A stretch of DNA of 64,000 nt from Shewanella seohaensis (GCF_025449215.1 NZ_CP104900.1:186001-250000); one strand, 5' to 3'; shown: positions 49,926-60,955, counted from the first letter of the stretch. Numbers and translations: made by a program. The notes: generated by a model not told the origin, from the letters alone.

Positions 49926-51383
49926 CTACTGATTGAGAACCACTTGATTGCGCCCCGCTTCTTTCGCCTGATACAAGGCGAGATCCGCTCGTTTAATCAA
50001 ATCTTCCGCTGGCTCAAGTTTTTGGTATTCGGCAACCCCAATACTCACAGTGATAGCGATGTGCACACCATTGACTTTTAATTCGCGCTGGAAAATTAAA
50101 TCACGGAAATGCTCGGCTAATTCAGCGGCATGACTTAGATCCATCTCAGGCAATAACACGATAAACTCCTCGCCGCCCCAACGGCAAAGTACATCCTGCT
50201 CTTTTAACTGACTACGCAGCAGGTTAGTGACGGTTTTTAATACTAAGTCACCAATGCTGTGACCATAGCTATCGTTCACTTTTTTAAAGTGGTCGATATC
50301 GACAAGGAGGATTGAAATCGCTTGTTTGGACAGCTTTGCCTTCTCTAATGCCTGATGGAAATACTCTTCAAACACTTGGCGATTAGCGGCGCCGGTGAGT
50401 TTATCGGTTGAGGCCATGACCTCCAGTTTGCGCTGATAACGACCTAAGGTCATGTTTGAAATCAGTAAAATCCCAATTGTCACCAATAAACTTAAGCCCA
50501 AGTTACCCCAAAAGGTATTCAGCAGCTCTTGCTCCTGCGGCACATCTTCCTGCTCAACGATAAGATACCATTTGAATTCAGGCACGAGGCGACTGTTTAA
50601 GTGGACCGTTTTACCGTTGCGTTGATAGCTAAAGGCCGCGCTCGGACTGGTTAAAATCCGCGTAGCCAGCAGCTCAAGTCCGGCGGTAGTCTGCAAAGAA
50701 TCGGCACCATCATATTCATCCCCATGGAGGGTGACGTTGCCCTGCCTGTCGGTGAAAAATACCCGGCGGTTGTAACGTTTCTGATAGAGCTCGATCAGCG
50801 CCTTGACCTTTTCAACCGCAAGGCCGACACCGGTGACGCCAATAAACTTACCTTCAAAATCAAAAACCTTGTAGTTAACAAATACGGTTGTCTTAGTCCG
50901 ATCCGCCGTATCGGCATCGATATTAATCTCGTAATGCTCTGACTCGGGTAACGAACGTACACGAAAATACCAGGCATCGTTTGGGTTGATATCTTGAATT
51001 TTCTTTAGGACTCCCGAAGAGTGGTAGTAATTACGGCTCTGCTCCGAGACAAAAAAACTTGTGACTGTATCGTATTTATCTTGGATTTCCTTGAGATAAC
51101 GGATCAGTTTTTCGGGTTCTTGTTCGTGGTTTAACATCCAGTCACGCACAAAGGTATCCTGCGCCATAAGCGAGGAGATAAAGATGGGACGAAGCAGATC
51201 CTGTTGAATTTCAGAATAAATATTGTCGCTGGTTAAGGGTAAAGTATTGCTCTCAATCTGCTGACTCAAAGAGTCATGGGCCACTTTATAACTAATGCCA
51301 CTAGTGACTAAAAAGGCCACCAGCAACAATACTGACAGCAACCAAATAAACTTCTTTTTATCATTCCAAACGTGATTGCCCAT
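49926..51383 (-). CDS. membrane diguanylate cyclase with periplasmic Cache sensor
   Basis: 485 residues from the ATG at 51383 (GGAG six bases upstream). First helix, a dCache-like periplasmic domain of about 280 residues (YYHSSGVLKKIQDINPND, FVNYKVFDFEGKFIGVTGVG), second helix, then a GGDEF domain beginning DKLTGAANRQVF with intact GGEEF. The I-site position reads KEQD, not RxxD, so product inhibition may be lost. Synthesises cyclic di-GMP in response to an external ligand. Confidence 0.92.
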   Translation of the reverse strand: MGNHVWNDKKKFIWLLSVLLLVAFLVTSGISYKVAHDSLSQQIESNTLPLTSDNIYSEIQQDLLRPIFISSLMAQDTFVRDWMLNHEQEPEKLIRYLKEIQDKYDTVTSFFVSEQSRNYYHSSGVLKKIQDINPNDAWYFRVRSLPESEHYEINIDADTADRTKTTVFVNYKVFDFEGKFIGVTGVGLAVEKVKALIELYQKRYNRRVFFTDRQGNVTLHGDEYDGADSLQTTAGLELLATRILTSPSAAFSYQRNGKTVHLNSRLVPEFKWYLIVEQEDVPQEQELLNTFWGNLGLSLLVTIGILLISNMTLGRYQRKLEVMASTDKLTGAANRQVFEEYFHQALEKAKLSKQAISILLVDIDHFKKVNDSYGHSIGDLVLKTVTNLLRSQLKEQDVLCRWGGEEFIVLLPEMDLSHAAELAEHFRDLIFQRELKVNGVHIAITVSIGVAEYQKLEPAEDLIKRADLALYQAKEAGRNQVVLNQ

Positions 51384-51523
51384 TTCCAACTCCAACAACG
51401 GCAGGCTTATTATTCTATTTCAACGAGATGCGTTGCCTGAATGTTAACGTAAACCCTCGCCAACCGCACAATATTTCCACAATATGAATGTTCGGTAACG
51501 GAATAACATTATTCGAGCTAAAA

Positions 51524-51552
51524 AAATGCCCCGTTGGGAAACGGGGCAAACA
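51524..51552 (-). terminator. terminator downstream of PfkB kinase
   Basis: On the minus strand GCCCCGTT-TCCC-AACGGGGC is followed by A then T7. It lies about 140 bp after the kinase stop. Confidence 0.85.
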
Positions 51553-51690
51553 TGCGAACCAACAAAATGGGAGAAAAGCACAAGAAAACGTTAAGGGACA
51601 AGAGCTATTCGTCACTGAACACACTCTAGCAAGCCTAGATGACAGAAAGATGACTTCCCTTGGACGTCACATTGAGGCTAATCAGCCATT

Positions 51691-52530
51691 CTAACCTTCT
51701 AAATAGTGTTTCAATGCTTCACCGGGGATAGAGCTGTCGGTGGCCACGGCAAATGCTGCCCAAATCGCGCCTTCGGCCATAGCTTCGGTAATGGTTTTTC
51801 CCGCACATAAGCCATGAATAAGCCCTGCGGCATAGGCATCTCCCGCTCCTGTAGTATCGACTACCTCAGCAGGCACAGCCGGCACATGCTGCACATCGTC
51901 TCGGGTATACACCTTAGCGCCACGCACACCGTCGGTGACAACAAAATAACGTAATGATTCTCCGCCAATGCTCACGCCATAATCCCAAGAAGCGACATCA
52001 CAGCGGCCATGCATATCACTCACAGAAGCCAGTAACACGTGGCAAGGGCGCGGCCTGTCATCCTTCGCCAGTTGTGCGATCACAAGGCAGTGATCCAGTG
52101 CGGTTTTCGCCCAACTGACCGTGCCCTCAGCCGAGGTATTAAAATACAGCGCATCCCAATGCTGCCATTTGGGTGGTACCGATAACTCAAAAACTGGCCG
52201 CTGCGGACGAATGATGGTGCGCTCACCATCGGGCGTCATCACCAGTAACATTTCACAGGTATTTCCCGCGCGGCGCTGCACTAAACGACAATCGAGCCCT
52301 TGAGTACTCGCCTCTGCGATGACCCAGTCGCCCATTTCATCCCGCCCGACTTGGCTCACCAGTGCAACTCTATGGCCCGCCCATACCAGTCCAAGCCCAG
52401 TATTGGCGCCACCACCACCTAGCCTTTGTCCGCCATCTTGATAATGAAAGCGCCCGCCCGTTTTCAATGGTTTATCGAGGATCAACACTCGGTCACAGTT
52501 AAGATTGGCCACCAGCAAAATATTTGCCAT
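51691..52530 (-). CDS. PfkB-family carbohydrate kinase
   Basis: 279 residues. The PfkB signatures are clear: GGGGANTGLGLVWAGHRVAL near the N-terminus and the catalytic VVDTTGAGDAYAAGLIHG near the end, with the base Asp in GAGD. It phosphorylates a sugar or nucleoside using ATP. It is shorter than ribokinase (about 305). No sugar transporter or isomerase is nearby, so the substrate is unknown. Confidence 0.88.
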   Translation of the reverse strand: MANILLVANLNCDRVLILDKPLKTGGRFHYQDGGQRLGGGGANTGLGLVWAGHRVALVSQVGRDEMGDWVIAEASTQGLDCRLVQRRAGNTCEMLLVMTPDGERTIIRPQRPVFELSVPPKWQHWDALYFNTSAEGTVSWAKTALDHCLVIAQLAKDDRPRPCHVLLASVSDMHGRCDVASWDYGVSIGGESLRYFVVTDGVRGAKVYTRDDVQHVPAVPAEVVDTTGAGDAYAAGLIHGLCAGKTITEAMAEGAIWAAFAVATDSSIPGEALKHYLEG

Positions 52531-52896
52531 GACAGGACTCCATAATGAAAGAACAGACCGCGCTAACTCTCGGCGATGACTCGGTTAAAAGAGCCCTCAA
52601 TCTAGACCAAAACCTCAGGTGACACAATCGCCGCTATCAAGGTGTTGAACCCCATCACGGCAGCCAATAGTAGTTTTTGCTGTAAGACTTTATCCATATT
52701 TGAATTCAGCGAGTTAACCCACCAGGCAACTTAAACGTTAAATGCAATCACCCAATCTATTGATAAATAATAAAAATATCCTTCGATGTGTGATTTTTAG
52801 ACATTTATTCATAAAAGTGTCATCAAATGCCATCCCACACTAGATTAGAAAAAGGTTAAGCTGGCGCTTCAAGGATGAAAGACGAAAGGAATTCGT
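52531..52896. other. intergenic region, possible very short ORF
   Basis: 366 bp. A 31-codon minus-strand frame (52602-52697) encodes a hydrophobic peptide but lacks a ribosome binding site. Otherwise AT-rich with no recognised signal. Confidence 0.35.
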
Positions 52897-53094
52897 ATGC
52901 TTATCGACTGGCTACATCAAGATATTGATGGACAAGAGCAACTGCGTCGTTATCGACAATGTTTAGAAGAGTTTAGCGAGTTGGAGTTTCATGACGCCTA
53001 TGTCGCGAAGATTCAGCATGAATATCAGTTATTAAAGGCGTTATTTGAGGAGCAGTCGGTTCAACACTTTGAGCCTAACTGCTCCGAACAATAG
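52897..53094 (+). CDS. small hypothetical protein (65 residues)
   Basis: MLIDWLHQDIDGQEQLRRYR then a helical, acidic sequence ending NCSEQ. AAAGGA lies ten bases before the ATG, supporting translation. Predicted soluble and helical. No family recognised. Confidence 0.7.
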   Translation: MLIDWLHQDIDGQEQLRRYRQCLEEFSELEFHDAYVAKIQHEYQLLKALFEEQSVQHFEPNCSEQ

Positions 53095-53102
53095 GATGTT
53101 GG

Positions 53103-53498
53103 TTAATCGATCATCTTAAAGGGAGAAAGCGAGGTAAACTTTACATCCAGTTGCCAATCTTGGATCACCATCTCCGAAGGTTGCCAACTGTCATCCACCC
53201 ATTCGTAAATGAGGCCAGGATCTTCCTCTGCGTTCACCAATAAACGACGACCATCTTTTAACACAACCGTATAATCAAGCCCTTGAGCATCAACACTTTC
53301 AATATCCCCCAAGACTTTGTGATGAATGCTTGAAATTGCGCCTGTCGCTTTCACTGCATCAGCTTCTTTCGCGCCGCTGTAAAATCTCAGTGCCTCATTG
53401 GTAGCGGGTTTATGAAATACAAACTCTTCAGTCACGCCCACAACGATCGACGGATCAAGCTCATACCAAGCGGGTATCCATAATGCGTTCATTGCCAT
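53103..53498 (-). CDS. hypothetical protein (131 residues)
   Basis: No signal peptide. Beta-rich looking, with many Asp, Glu and Trp (LIYEWVDDSWQPSEM). Convergent with the 65-residue protein, 8 bp apart. No family recognised; an alternative start is Met3. Confidence 0.7.
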   Translation of the reverse strand: MAMNALWIPAWYELDPSIVVGVTEEFVFHKPATNEALRFYSGAKEADAVKATGAISSIHHKVLGDIESVDAQGLDYTVVLKDGRRLLVNAEEDPGLIYEWVDDSWQPSEMVIQDWQLDVKFTSLSPFKMID

Positions 53499-53837
53499 CC
53501 CGTTATATCCTGCATAATAATTTTACGGACGAGAACATTCTGCCTTAACCTTGGCAGATAAAATACTGGTCAGGGATAAAATAATTTTAACCTTCAGCAG
53601 ACAATTCCCCTCAAGCTGTAACCCGCATAACTGCAATAAAAATGATGCCGATAAGGTCATATGCTGTACTTCGAGTTAATGATTGGAGCCATGCGGACTT
53701 TCTGTTAGCTTGAAAAAACAGCTCAATAACTGCCACATTTTGTTGATAGAGTGATCCAATAAACCCGCGCCACGTATTGAGCCTGACAACCCATAGCCAC
53801 CACTATGGCACCAGCTTGCCCTATGGAGAAATCGAAT

Positions 53838-55936
53838 ATGCCAGTTTTGCAAACACTCAAACTTACGGGTGAGAATGAGGCGCTGAAACGTCAAGAGCTT
53901 AAACAATACTTCAATCAAACTTGGGCACTCTATGAATCCCTCTTCGAGCTGATAAAGCATGACGAGGCTTATTACGTTAAAGCCGAACCACTGCGCCATC
54001 CGCTAATATTTTACTTTGGCCATACCGCCACTTTTTATATTAATAAACTCAAGCTGGGTAAGTATCTCGATGAACGAGTGAATGATCACTTTGAATCTAT
54101 GTTTGCCATCGGTGTGGACGAAATGTCTTGGGATGACCTCGACGAAACCCACTATCAATGGCCAAGTGTCGCAGAGGTAAAGAGTTATCGGGATCAAGTC
54201 AAACAGGTCGTCAATCAACTGATTGATACCATGCCAATCACTCTGCCGATCAGCCAAGACAGCCCCGCTTGGGTCATCTTGATGGGCATAGAACACGAGC
54301 GCATTCACTTAGAGACCTCTTCCGCCATTATTCGCCAGCTTCCATTAGAGGATGTGAGTGCTAATTCCCAGTGGCCAGAATGTCAGGATGTTGGTAGCGC
54401 CGAACCCAATCAACTGCTTGCCGTGGCGGGTAAAAAAATCACCTTAGGCAAAAAAGAGCAAGACAACACCTATGGCTGGGATAACGAATACGGTAATAAG
54501 AGTTTTAAAGTCGCCGACTTTAAAGCCTCAAAGTACTTAGTGAGCAATCAAGAATACCTAGCCTTTGTCGAAGCGGGAGGCTATCAAACTCAAGATTATT
54601 GGAATGAGGAAGGCCAAGCTTGGCTGGCGTATACCCAAGCCCAAATGCCGCGCTTTTGGCGTCGCCGTGATGATAAATGGTGGCAACGTAACCTCACCAG
54701 CGAAATCCCTTTGCCGCTCAATTGGCCCGTCGAAGTCAATCAACTCGAAGCTAAGGCCTTTTGCAATTGGAAGGCGCGCCAAAGCCAGAGCAATATTCGC
54801 CTGCTCACCGAGGCCGAGTGGTATATCTTGCGGGAAAATGTACCGAGCGATGCCCCCGATTGGCATGAAGTTCCAGGCAATATCTCGCTGGCTTATTACG
54901 CCTCTTCCTGCCCGGTGAACCGCTTTAAACACAATGATTTTTATGACATTGTCGGCAATGTCTGGCAATGGACTGAAACCGCTATCGACGGTTTTAATGG
55001 TTTTGCTGTACATCCGCTTTACGATGATTTTTCAACCCCCACCTTCGATGGCAAGCACAATCTGATTAAGGGCGGTTCGTGGATTTCAACGGGCAATGAA
55101 GCCATTGCAGCCTCACGCTACGCCTTTAGGCGTCACTTTTATCAACATGCCGGATTCCGTTACGTCGAATCGTTGCAAAATCCAGAACAAATGGCCGAGG
55201 TCAATGTGTACGAAACCGATGAACTGATTTCCCAGTATTTAGAATTCCACTATGGCGCCGAGTACTTTGGTGTGCCTAATTTTTGTGTTAATGGGGTACA
55301 ACAAGCACTCAACGAGATCCAACTTGAGCACACCACCAAAGCCTTAGATATAGGTTGCTCAGTCGGACGCGCTAGTTTTGAGTTAGCCAAAGTGTTCGAC
55401 CACGTGGATGGCATCGACTTTTCGGCGCGCTTTATCCAGCAGGCTTACGCTCTGACCGAACAAGGCGAAAAACGCTACACCATTCGCACCGAGGAGACTT
55501 ACAGGAATTCAAGAGTGCCAGCCTTGCTAAACTGGGATACCTTGGCGAAGCCAAAAAAGTCAATTTTATCCAAGGGGATGCCTGTAATCTCAAACCAATC
55601 TACACCGGATACGATTTGGTCTATGCCTCAAATCTCATCGACAGATTGAACGACCCTCAACATTTCCTCACCAGTATTGGACAACGCATCAACCAAGGAG
55701 GATATCTAGTTATCGCCTCGCCCTATACCTGGCTCGAAGACTACACGCCAAAGGATAAATGGCTTGGGGGGATTAAAGTCAAAGGGGAGAACTTCACTAC
55801 TTTGGATGGGTTAACCGAAACCTTGATAGGCCAATTTGAACTGGTCGCGGTGAAAGAAATCCCCTTCGTTATCCGCGAAACCAAGCGTAAATTCCAGCAT
55901 TCGATTTCAGAGATGACGATCTGGCGTAAGCGTTAG
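53838..55936 (+). CDS. ovoA: 5-histidylcysteine sulfoxide synthase / methyltransferase OvoA (one frameshift)
   Basis: About 700 residues when joined, from the ATG at 53838 with GGAG upstream. The DinB-like N-terminal part has the iron ligands HX3HXE in GIEHERIHLETS (about residues 152-158). A formylglycine-enzyme-like domain follows (NVWQWTETAIDG, GGSWISTGNEA), then a SAM methyltransferase (ALDIGCSVGRASFELAK). OvoA joins cysteine to histidine and methylates the product in ovothiol synthesis. The frame shifts at 55493-55494; one added G gives EGDLQEFKSASLAKLGYLG and runs to 55936. Monocistronic. Confidence 0.88.
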
Positions 55937-55960
55937 CTTTCAAGATTAATCGTCGCCCTA

Positions 55961-55996
55961 AAGAAAAAATCCGCCAGATAATCCTTTCTGGCGGAT
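55961..55996 (-). terminator. terminator of second chemoreceptor gene
   Basis: ATCCGCCAGA (55969-55978) pairs with TCTGGCGGAT (55987-55996); the minus-strand side continues as T6. Confidence 0.85.
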
Positions 55997-56083
55997 GCAT
56001 AACAAACGGCGCAGCAATAACAGTCATCCAGTTGCAAGAACGGCGAATGCTCGGCATTGCTTACCTATGCTTGGCACTGCGTT

Positions 56084-58038
56084 CTAGACCTTAAACTGAG
56101 CCGTTGTTAAACCAAGTTGGTTTGCTAGCCCTAACAGGCTGCGGGTGCTCGCGGCCACTTGGCTGATGGCCGCGCTATTTTCCTCCGCCGCCGCGCTGAG
56201 ACCTGCAATGCCTTGGGCTATCGTCGCCGACACTGTGGTTTGCTCCTCTGCGGCCGTTGCCGTTTGGACCATTAAGGCTTTGAGTGTTTCGAGCCGCATA
56301 GCAATATCATCCACCGCCGCTTGCATGCCTTCGGCATCCTCTGCCGTTTTAGATGCCTCAGACGAACAAGTCACACTATGCTGCGCCAGCACACCCGATT
56401 GCTGCTGGATCCCCTGCAATACCTTTCCAATGTCCTGCGTCGCCTCTTGTACCTTCACCGCAAGTTGCCGCACTTCATCGGCCACCACCGCAAATCCACG
56501 CCCATGCTCGCCTGCTCGGGCAGCTTCAATCGCCGCATTGAGGGCTAACAGATTGGTTTGCTCGGCAATCGCATTAATCACATCCAACACACTGCCGATT
56601 TTCTGGCTATCAGCCTCAAGATTTCCGACCTGCTGATGAATGGCGGCAAAACTTGCTAGTGTCACCTGTAAGCTTTGGCGAGTACTCGCAAGATTTTGTG
56701 AAAGAATGCCACTCGATTGAGTACAAGAGGCCACCTCGTCGGAGGATTTCAGTGTATTGGTACTGATTTCGGCGGCAGCATAACTCATTTCCTCTACGGC
56801 CGTGGCTAACATATCGGTCTCTTTCGCCTGCAATTGAATGCTGCAATCGGCTTGACACATAGCCGCAGAATTTTGCTCCGCGGCAGACTCTAGCTCGTGG
56901 CCCATCCCCACCAATTGGCTAATAATTTCCTTTAATTTGGTCTGCATCCTCGCCAGCCAGCTCATTAAATGATTATCGGCATGGGCGTGGGAGAGACTAT
57001 GGGTTAAGTCCCCGGAGGCGATAAGACTAGTCAAATGACACATATCCTCGGGCTCACCGCCCAGAGGTTTAAGCACAAAGCTGGTCACCAGTTTTGCCGC
57101 CGCGATCGCCAGTACCACAGACAAGGCACACACCATCAGCCCGATATACATCATATGATAGGCAGGCGCGGCAATTTCACTCACATCAATCTCGGCCATT
57201 AAGCCCCATTTGAGCCCCATTTCAATGACAGGCGAGTAGGCTGAGAGAACCAGATTATGATTGTAATCATAAACCTGCATAACCCCCTCTTTGCCAGCTA
57301 ACGCAGCTGTCACCGCCAGAGTGTCGACACCATTTTTAGCGACCGAGCCTGCAAAGGAGGCAGATACGGTACGATTGATGGGGTCAAGAAAAGAGTCAGA
57401 ACGCATTCGATTATCGGGGCCGATGAGATAGGTTTCCCCGAATCCCCCATCCCTTCGCGGATCTGCATCACGCGGTTGATCCGCTCAATAGAAACCTGTG
57501 CCGCCACCACAATATGCTGTCCATGGTATTGAATGCCTTGGCCAATAAAGGCGGCCGCTTGTCCGTTTGATGGTGCATAGGCGGAAAAATCCTGTAAAAA
57601 CACAGTGTCCGATGTCGCGAGCGCCTTATCGAAGAGTTGTGCAAGTCCTGAAGAACGATAGGGCCCTGTACGCAGATTGGTTCCGTAATCAGGCTCTTTC
57701 GCCACAGTATAAAAAACCGTACCGTCATCGGAGATGATAAACAGATCGTAAAAACCCAGCAGTTTGTTGAGGGATTTGAGCGTTGAGTCTAAATCGCTCA
57801 GGGTTTCTAGATTCGGCTGGCTGGCAATCACCGCGCTAACGGACTGTAAGTTATCTGAGAAATCTTGAAACATACCGTTGATCTGCCGCTGTTTAATCTC
57901 TCTAACGGCCACCAAACGGGATTGAGCCTCTGCAAATAACTCATTTTTGGCAAGATAGGTCACTATCGCTGTCGATAGGATCAGAGGTAACAGAACGATC
58001 AACAGACTAATCAGTTGAATTTTACGCGTAAATCCCAT
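56084..58038 (-). CDS. methyl-accepting chemotaxis protein (one frameshift)
   Basis: About 651 residues when joined, from the ATG at 58038 ([20 protein letters not shown]) with AAGGAG seven bases upstream. Helix, periplasmic Cache-like sensor, second helix, then the signalling domain with [20 protein letters not shown] core. The frame breaks in the sensor: adding one base to the C4 run at 57437-57440 gives [20 protein letters not shown], a well-known Cache motif. The tail LTTAQFKV resembles that of the first chemoreceptor (LVAKFKV), so both may be of related origin. Confidence 0.85.
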
Positions 58039-58349
58039 GGAGACACTCCTTGTCGCACTCAAGATTCCATAATTACTGGCAAAACAACTACCGTTAAAAC
58101 TATAGGTGAAGATTGAAACCTCAACCAAGTGAGACCATTTTTTTATTCAGTACGCAACTCGCTAATTGAATAACCATTAACCTTGCTCAGGTGCTTTTAT
58201 GCATATTTTATTGAAATGTATAAGCGGCAATAGAAATAGAGTTGTTAAGTGATACATGACGTTGACGATGAAAATTTTCACATTGACGAGAGAATAAAAA
58301 TCACATCAAATTGAATACAAATTCACATCTGCACAAATGGGAGCGTAAC

Positions 58350-58660
58350 ATGGAGTTAATCGAGCAAGTCTCAGTCGCGAAAAAGCCAATATTTACTTTG
58401 AGGGTAAAGTTGCCAGCCGCAGTGTATTTTTCAGCGATGGTAGCAAAAAGACCTTAGGCGTGGTTCTCCCTGGAGAATATGAGTTTTCCACCTCTCAAGG
58501 GGAAATCATGCAGGTTACCAGCGGCAGTTTCGAGGTGTTACTGCCAAATAACACAACCTGGCAAACCTTTAGCGAAGGCAGTCAATTTGAGCTCGCGGCC
58601 AACGTCAGCTTCAAAATCCGCAACAATGCGATAGCCGAGTATTGCTGTAGCTACCTGTAA
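58350..58660 (+). CDS. ppnP: pyrimidine/purine nucleoside phosphorylase PpnP (one frameshift)
   Basis: 103 residues when joined. GGGAG precedes the ATG at 58350. One extra A in the A5 run at 58380-58384 gives [20 protein letters not shown] and then [17 protein letters not shown], matching the PpnP/YaiE (DUF1255) family. The rest, [15 protein letters not shown] to the stop, is intact. PpnP is a small cupin that phosphorolyses many nucleosides. Likely a real gene with a base-call error. Confidence 0.88.
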
Positions 58661-58731
58661 TACTCTTGCTGAGGAATGCTTAACCAGCTTAGGCATTCCT
58701 TAATCGTTAGCGCTTTTGTGTTGATGCAAAC

Positions 58732-58754
58732 TAGACCACTAGACGACTGGTCTA
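58732..58754. promoter_or_regulatory. NemR-like operator, copy 1 (before TetR gene)
   Basis: Contains TAGACCA...TGGTCTA outer arms and, within it, CTAGACGACTGGTCTA (58739-58754). It lies 22 bp before the regulator start. Confidence 0.7.
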
Positions 58755-58776
58755 ATATACTTTATGATCCTTCGTC

Positions 58777-59373
58777 ATGAAAACTGAAACCCAATCGACG
58801 CGTCAGCATATTCTCGACGTTGGATACTCACTGATCCTCAAACAAGGCTTTTCGTGCCTAGGCTTAGCCCAATTACTCAAGGCCGCCCAAGTCCCTAAAG
58901 GCTCGTTTTATCATTATTTTAAATCCAAAGAGCAATTCGGTGAGGCCTTGTTAGCTGGGTATTTCGAGCAATACCAAGCTGAGCTTGATGGCCTGTTTAA
59001 CGAGACTCAACTCTCTGGCTTTGAGCGCCAAATACAATACTGGCAAAGATGGTTGCACGTACAGCAGGACGGTTGTGTCGATCAAAAATGCCTAGTCGTT
59101 AAGTTAAGTGCTGAGGTGGCCGATCTCTCTGAGGCCATGCGCCTTGTGCTTTTAAAGGGGTCGGCTGGCATCATTGAGCGCTTAACCCAGTGCATTCAAG
59201 TGGGGATTGCCGATAAATCCATCTGTGAGCAGGATGCCCAGGCAACAGCAGAGTTGTTGTATCACATGTGGCTCGGCGCCAGTTTGATGAATAAACTCGG
59301 CCATAGCCGCGCAGCTTTAGAGCGCGCCCTTGCAATGACCGAATCTATTTTAAAGACCAAAACCATGGGTTAA
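58777..59373 (+). CDS. TetR-family regulator, NemR-like
   Basis: 198 residues. Helix-turn-helix region LAQLLKAAQVPKGSFYHYFKSKEQFGEALL. The C-terminal half (WQRWLHVQQDGCVDQKCLVVKLSAEV) keeps two cysteines at positions where NemR-type regulators sense electrophiles. It lies just upstream of the yqhD-like gene, and both genes carry the same operator. It probably represses itself and yqhD until reactive aldehydes or quinones modify it. Confidence 0.85.
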   Translation: MKTETQSTRQHILDVGYSLILKQGFSCLGLAQLLKAAQVPKGSFYHYFKSKEQFGEALLAGYFEQYQAELDGLFNETQLSGFERQIQYWQRWLHVQQDGCVDQKCLVVKLSAEVADLSEAMRLVLLKGSAGIIERLTQCIQVGIADKSICEQDAQATAELLYHMWLGASLMNKLGHSRAALERALAMTESILKTKTMG

Positions 59374-59472
59374 TGCCAGCAACACTGGCACACCAATTAA
59401 TCCGCAACCCGTTAATGAACAATGAAATATCGCCTCTTCGGCTTGATTTATCATTTAGTAGCCAAACAAAAT

Positions 59473-59488
59473 CTAGACGACTGGTCTA
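59473..59488. promoter_or_regulatory. NemR-like operator, copy 2 (before yqhD)
   Basis: CTAGACGACTGGTCTA, identical over 16 nt to the site at 58739. About 37 bp upstream of the yqhD start. Confidence 0.75.
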
Positions 59489-59524
59489 CTAAAATCATTT
59501 TCCAACCATAGGACACATAGCAGT

Positions 59525-60682
59525 ATGTTCAATTTCGCCTACTACAACCCAACACGAATCCATTTTGGTAAAAACACCATTGCTGAAATTGATACTTTAG
59601 TACCAAGCAATGCCAGAGTCATGGTGTTATTTGGCGGTAGCAGTGCCAGACGCACTGGCACATTAGCCGAAGTCAAACATGCGCTTGGAGATCGTTTCGT
59701 GGTCGAGTTCGAGGGAATCGAACCTAACCCAACCTACGAAACCCTGATGCAGGCTGTAGAGCAAGTTCGTGAATTAAACATCGACTTTTTACTCGCAGTC
59801 GGCGGCGGTTCTGTGATCGATGGAACTAAATTTGTTGCGGCGGCAGCGGTATTTGAAGGCGAGCCTTGGGATATCCTCACCAACTGGGGCGCGAATGTGA
59901 CTAAAGCCATGCCATTTGGCTCGGTATTAACCTTGCCTGCGACGGGTTCAGAGATGAACAACGCCAGCGTGGTGACCCGTAAGTCGTTGAAAGCTAAACT
60001 GCCGTTCCGTAACGACTTGGTTTATCCACAATTCTCAATCCTCGACCCAACTAAGACCTTCACTCTGCCAGAAAGACAAGTGGCGAACGGCGTGGTCGAT
60101 GCCTTTGTGCATATCACAGAGCAGTACCTCACCTACCCGGTCAATGCGGCGGTGCAGGACAGATTCGCCGAAGGCTTGCTGCAAATTTTGATTGAACTAG
60201 GGCCACAGGCACTCACACAGCCAGAAGATTACGATATCCGCGCTAACTTGATGTGGGTCGCGACTATGGCACTCAATGGCACGATTGCGACGGGTGTACC
60301 GCACGACTGGGCAACACACATGATCGGTCATGAACTCACAGCCTTGTATGATATTGACCATGCCCGCACCTTAGCCATTGTATTACCAGCATTATTACGC
60401 TGCACTAAGGCCGCTAAGCGTGAGAAGCTACTGCAGTTTGCTGACAGAGTGTGGCACATCAACATCGGCTCGGAAGATGAACGTATTGAGGCCGCGATTG
60501 CGAAAACCCAAGCCTTCTTCGAATCCATGGGCATTGCAACCCACTTATCTGCCTACGATTTAGGTAAAGAAGCTGTCGATGCTGTCGTCACTCAGCTTAA
60601 GCAGCATGGCATGGTTGCCCTAGGCGAACATGGCAATATCGATCCCGCCATGAGCCGCGATATTTTAACCTTGGCGCTCTAA
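59525..60682 (+). CDS. yqhD: iron-dependent alcohol dehydrogenase / aldehyde reductase YqhD
   Basis: 385 residues, the YqhD length. NADPH site GGSSARRTGT and AVGGGSVIDGTKF; LPATGSEMNNASVVT; metal ligands from DAFVHITEQYL and GVPHDWATHMIGHELTALYDIDHARTL (parts). YqhD reduces short-chain and toxic aldehydes such as acrolein and methylglyoxal using NADPH. It is probably controlled by the upstream NemR-like protein. Confidence 0.95.
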   Translation: MFNFAYYNPTRIHFGKNTIAEIDTLVPSNARVMVLFGGSSARRTGTLAEVKHALGDRFVVEFEGIEPNPTYETLMQAVEQVRELNIDFLLAVGGGSVIDGTKFVAAAAVFEGEPWDILTNWGANVTKAMPFGSVLTLPATGSEMNNASVVTRKSLKAKLPFRNDLVYPQFSILDPTKTFTLPERQVANGVVDAFVHITEQYLTYPVNAAVQDRFAEGLLQILIELGPQALTQPEDYDIRANLMWVATMALNGTIATGVPHDWATHMIGHELTALYDIDHARTLAIVLPALLRCTKAAKREKLLQFADRVWHINIGSEDERIEAAIAKTQAFFESMGIATHLSAYDLGKEAVDAVVTQLKQHGMVALGEHGNIDPAMSRDILTLAL

Positions 60683-60700
60683 GCTTTCGTTACTGTCGTC

Positions 60701-60721
60701 AACGCACCATAGTGGTGCGTT
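60701..60721. promoter_or_regulatory. perfect palindrome, yqhD hairpin or NtrC-like site
   Basis: GCACC-N5-GGTGC with matching outer bases. It lies 19 bp after the yqhD stop, without a T tract, so it is a weak terminator candidate. It also fits the NtrC core and is 235 bp before the DUF4124 gene. Confidence 0.45.
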
Positions 60722-60955
60722 GACACTCCCTAAAAGAGGCAAACTCGCCTGCGCCTCAACATCCAAACCGCTCTCACCTTCATCCCACAAGATATTTGCC
60801 GCTAGAACCATGCTCGCTATAAAGTTGCAGGCATAAAATCAAACCCGCGATTATTCATACGCTAAACCTCAACCGAGCTGAATAAACACCATGATTTTTG
60901 GTGAAAAAACGACTAATCTTGTAGAACTTCATCTCCAAGGCAAAAGGACTTTCGC

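Noticed and set aside
52602..52697. 31-residue hydrophobic peptide frame before the PfkB kinase
   Set aside because: No ribosome binding site and too short to judge; listed only as a possibility.
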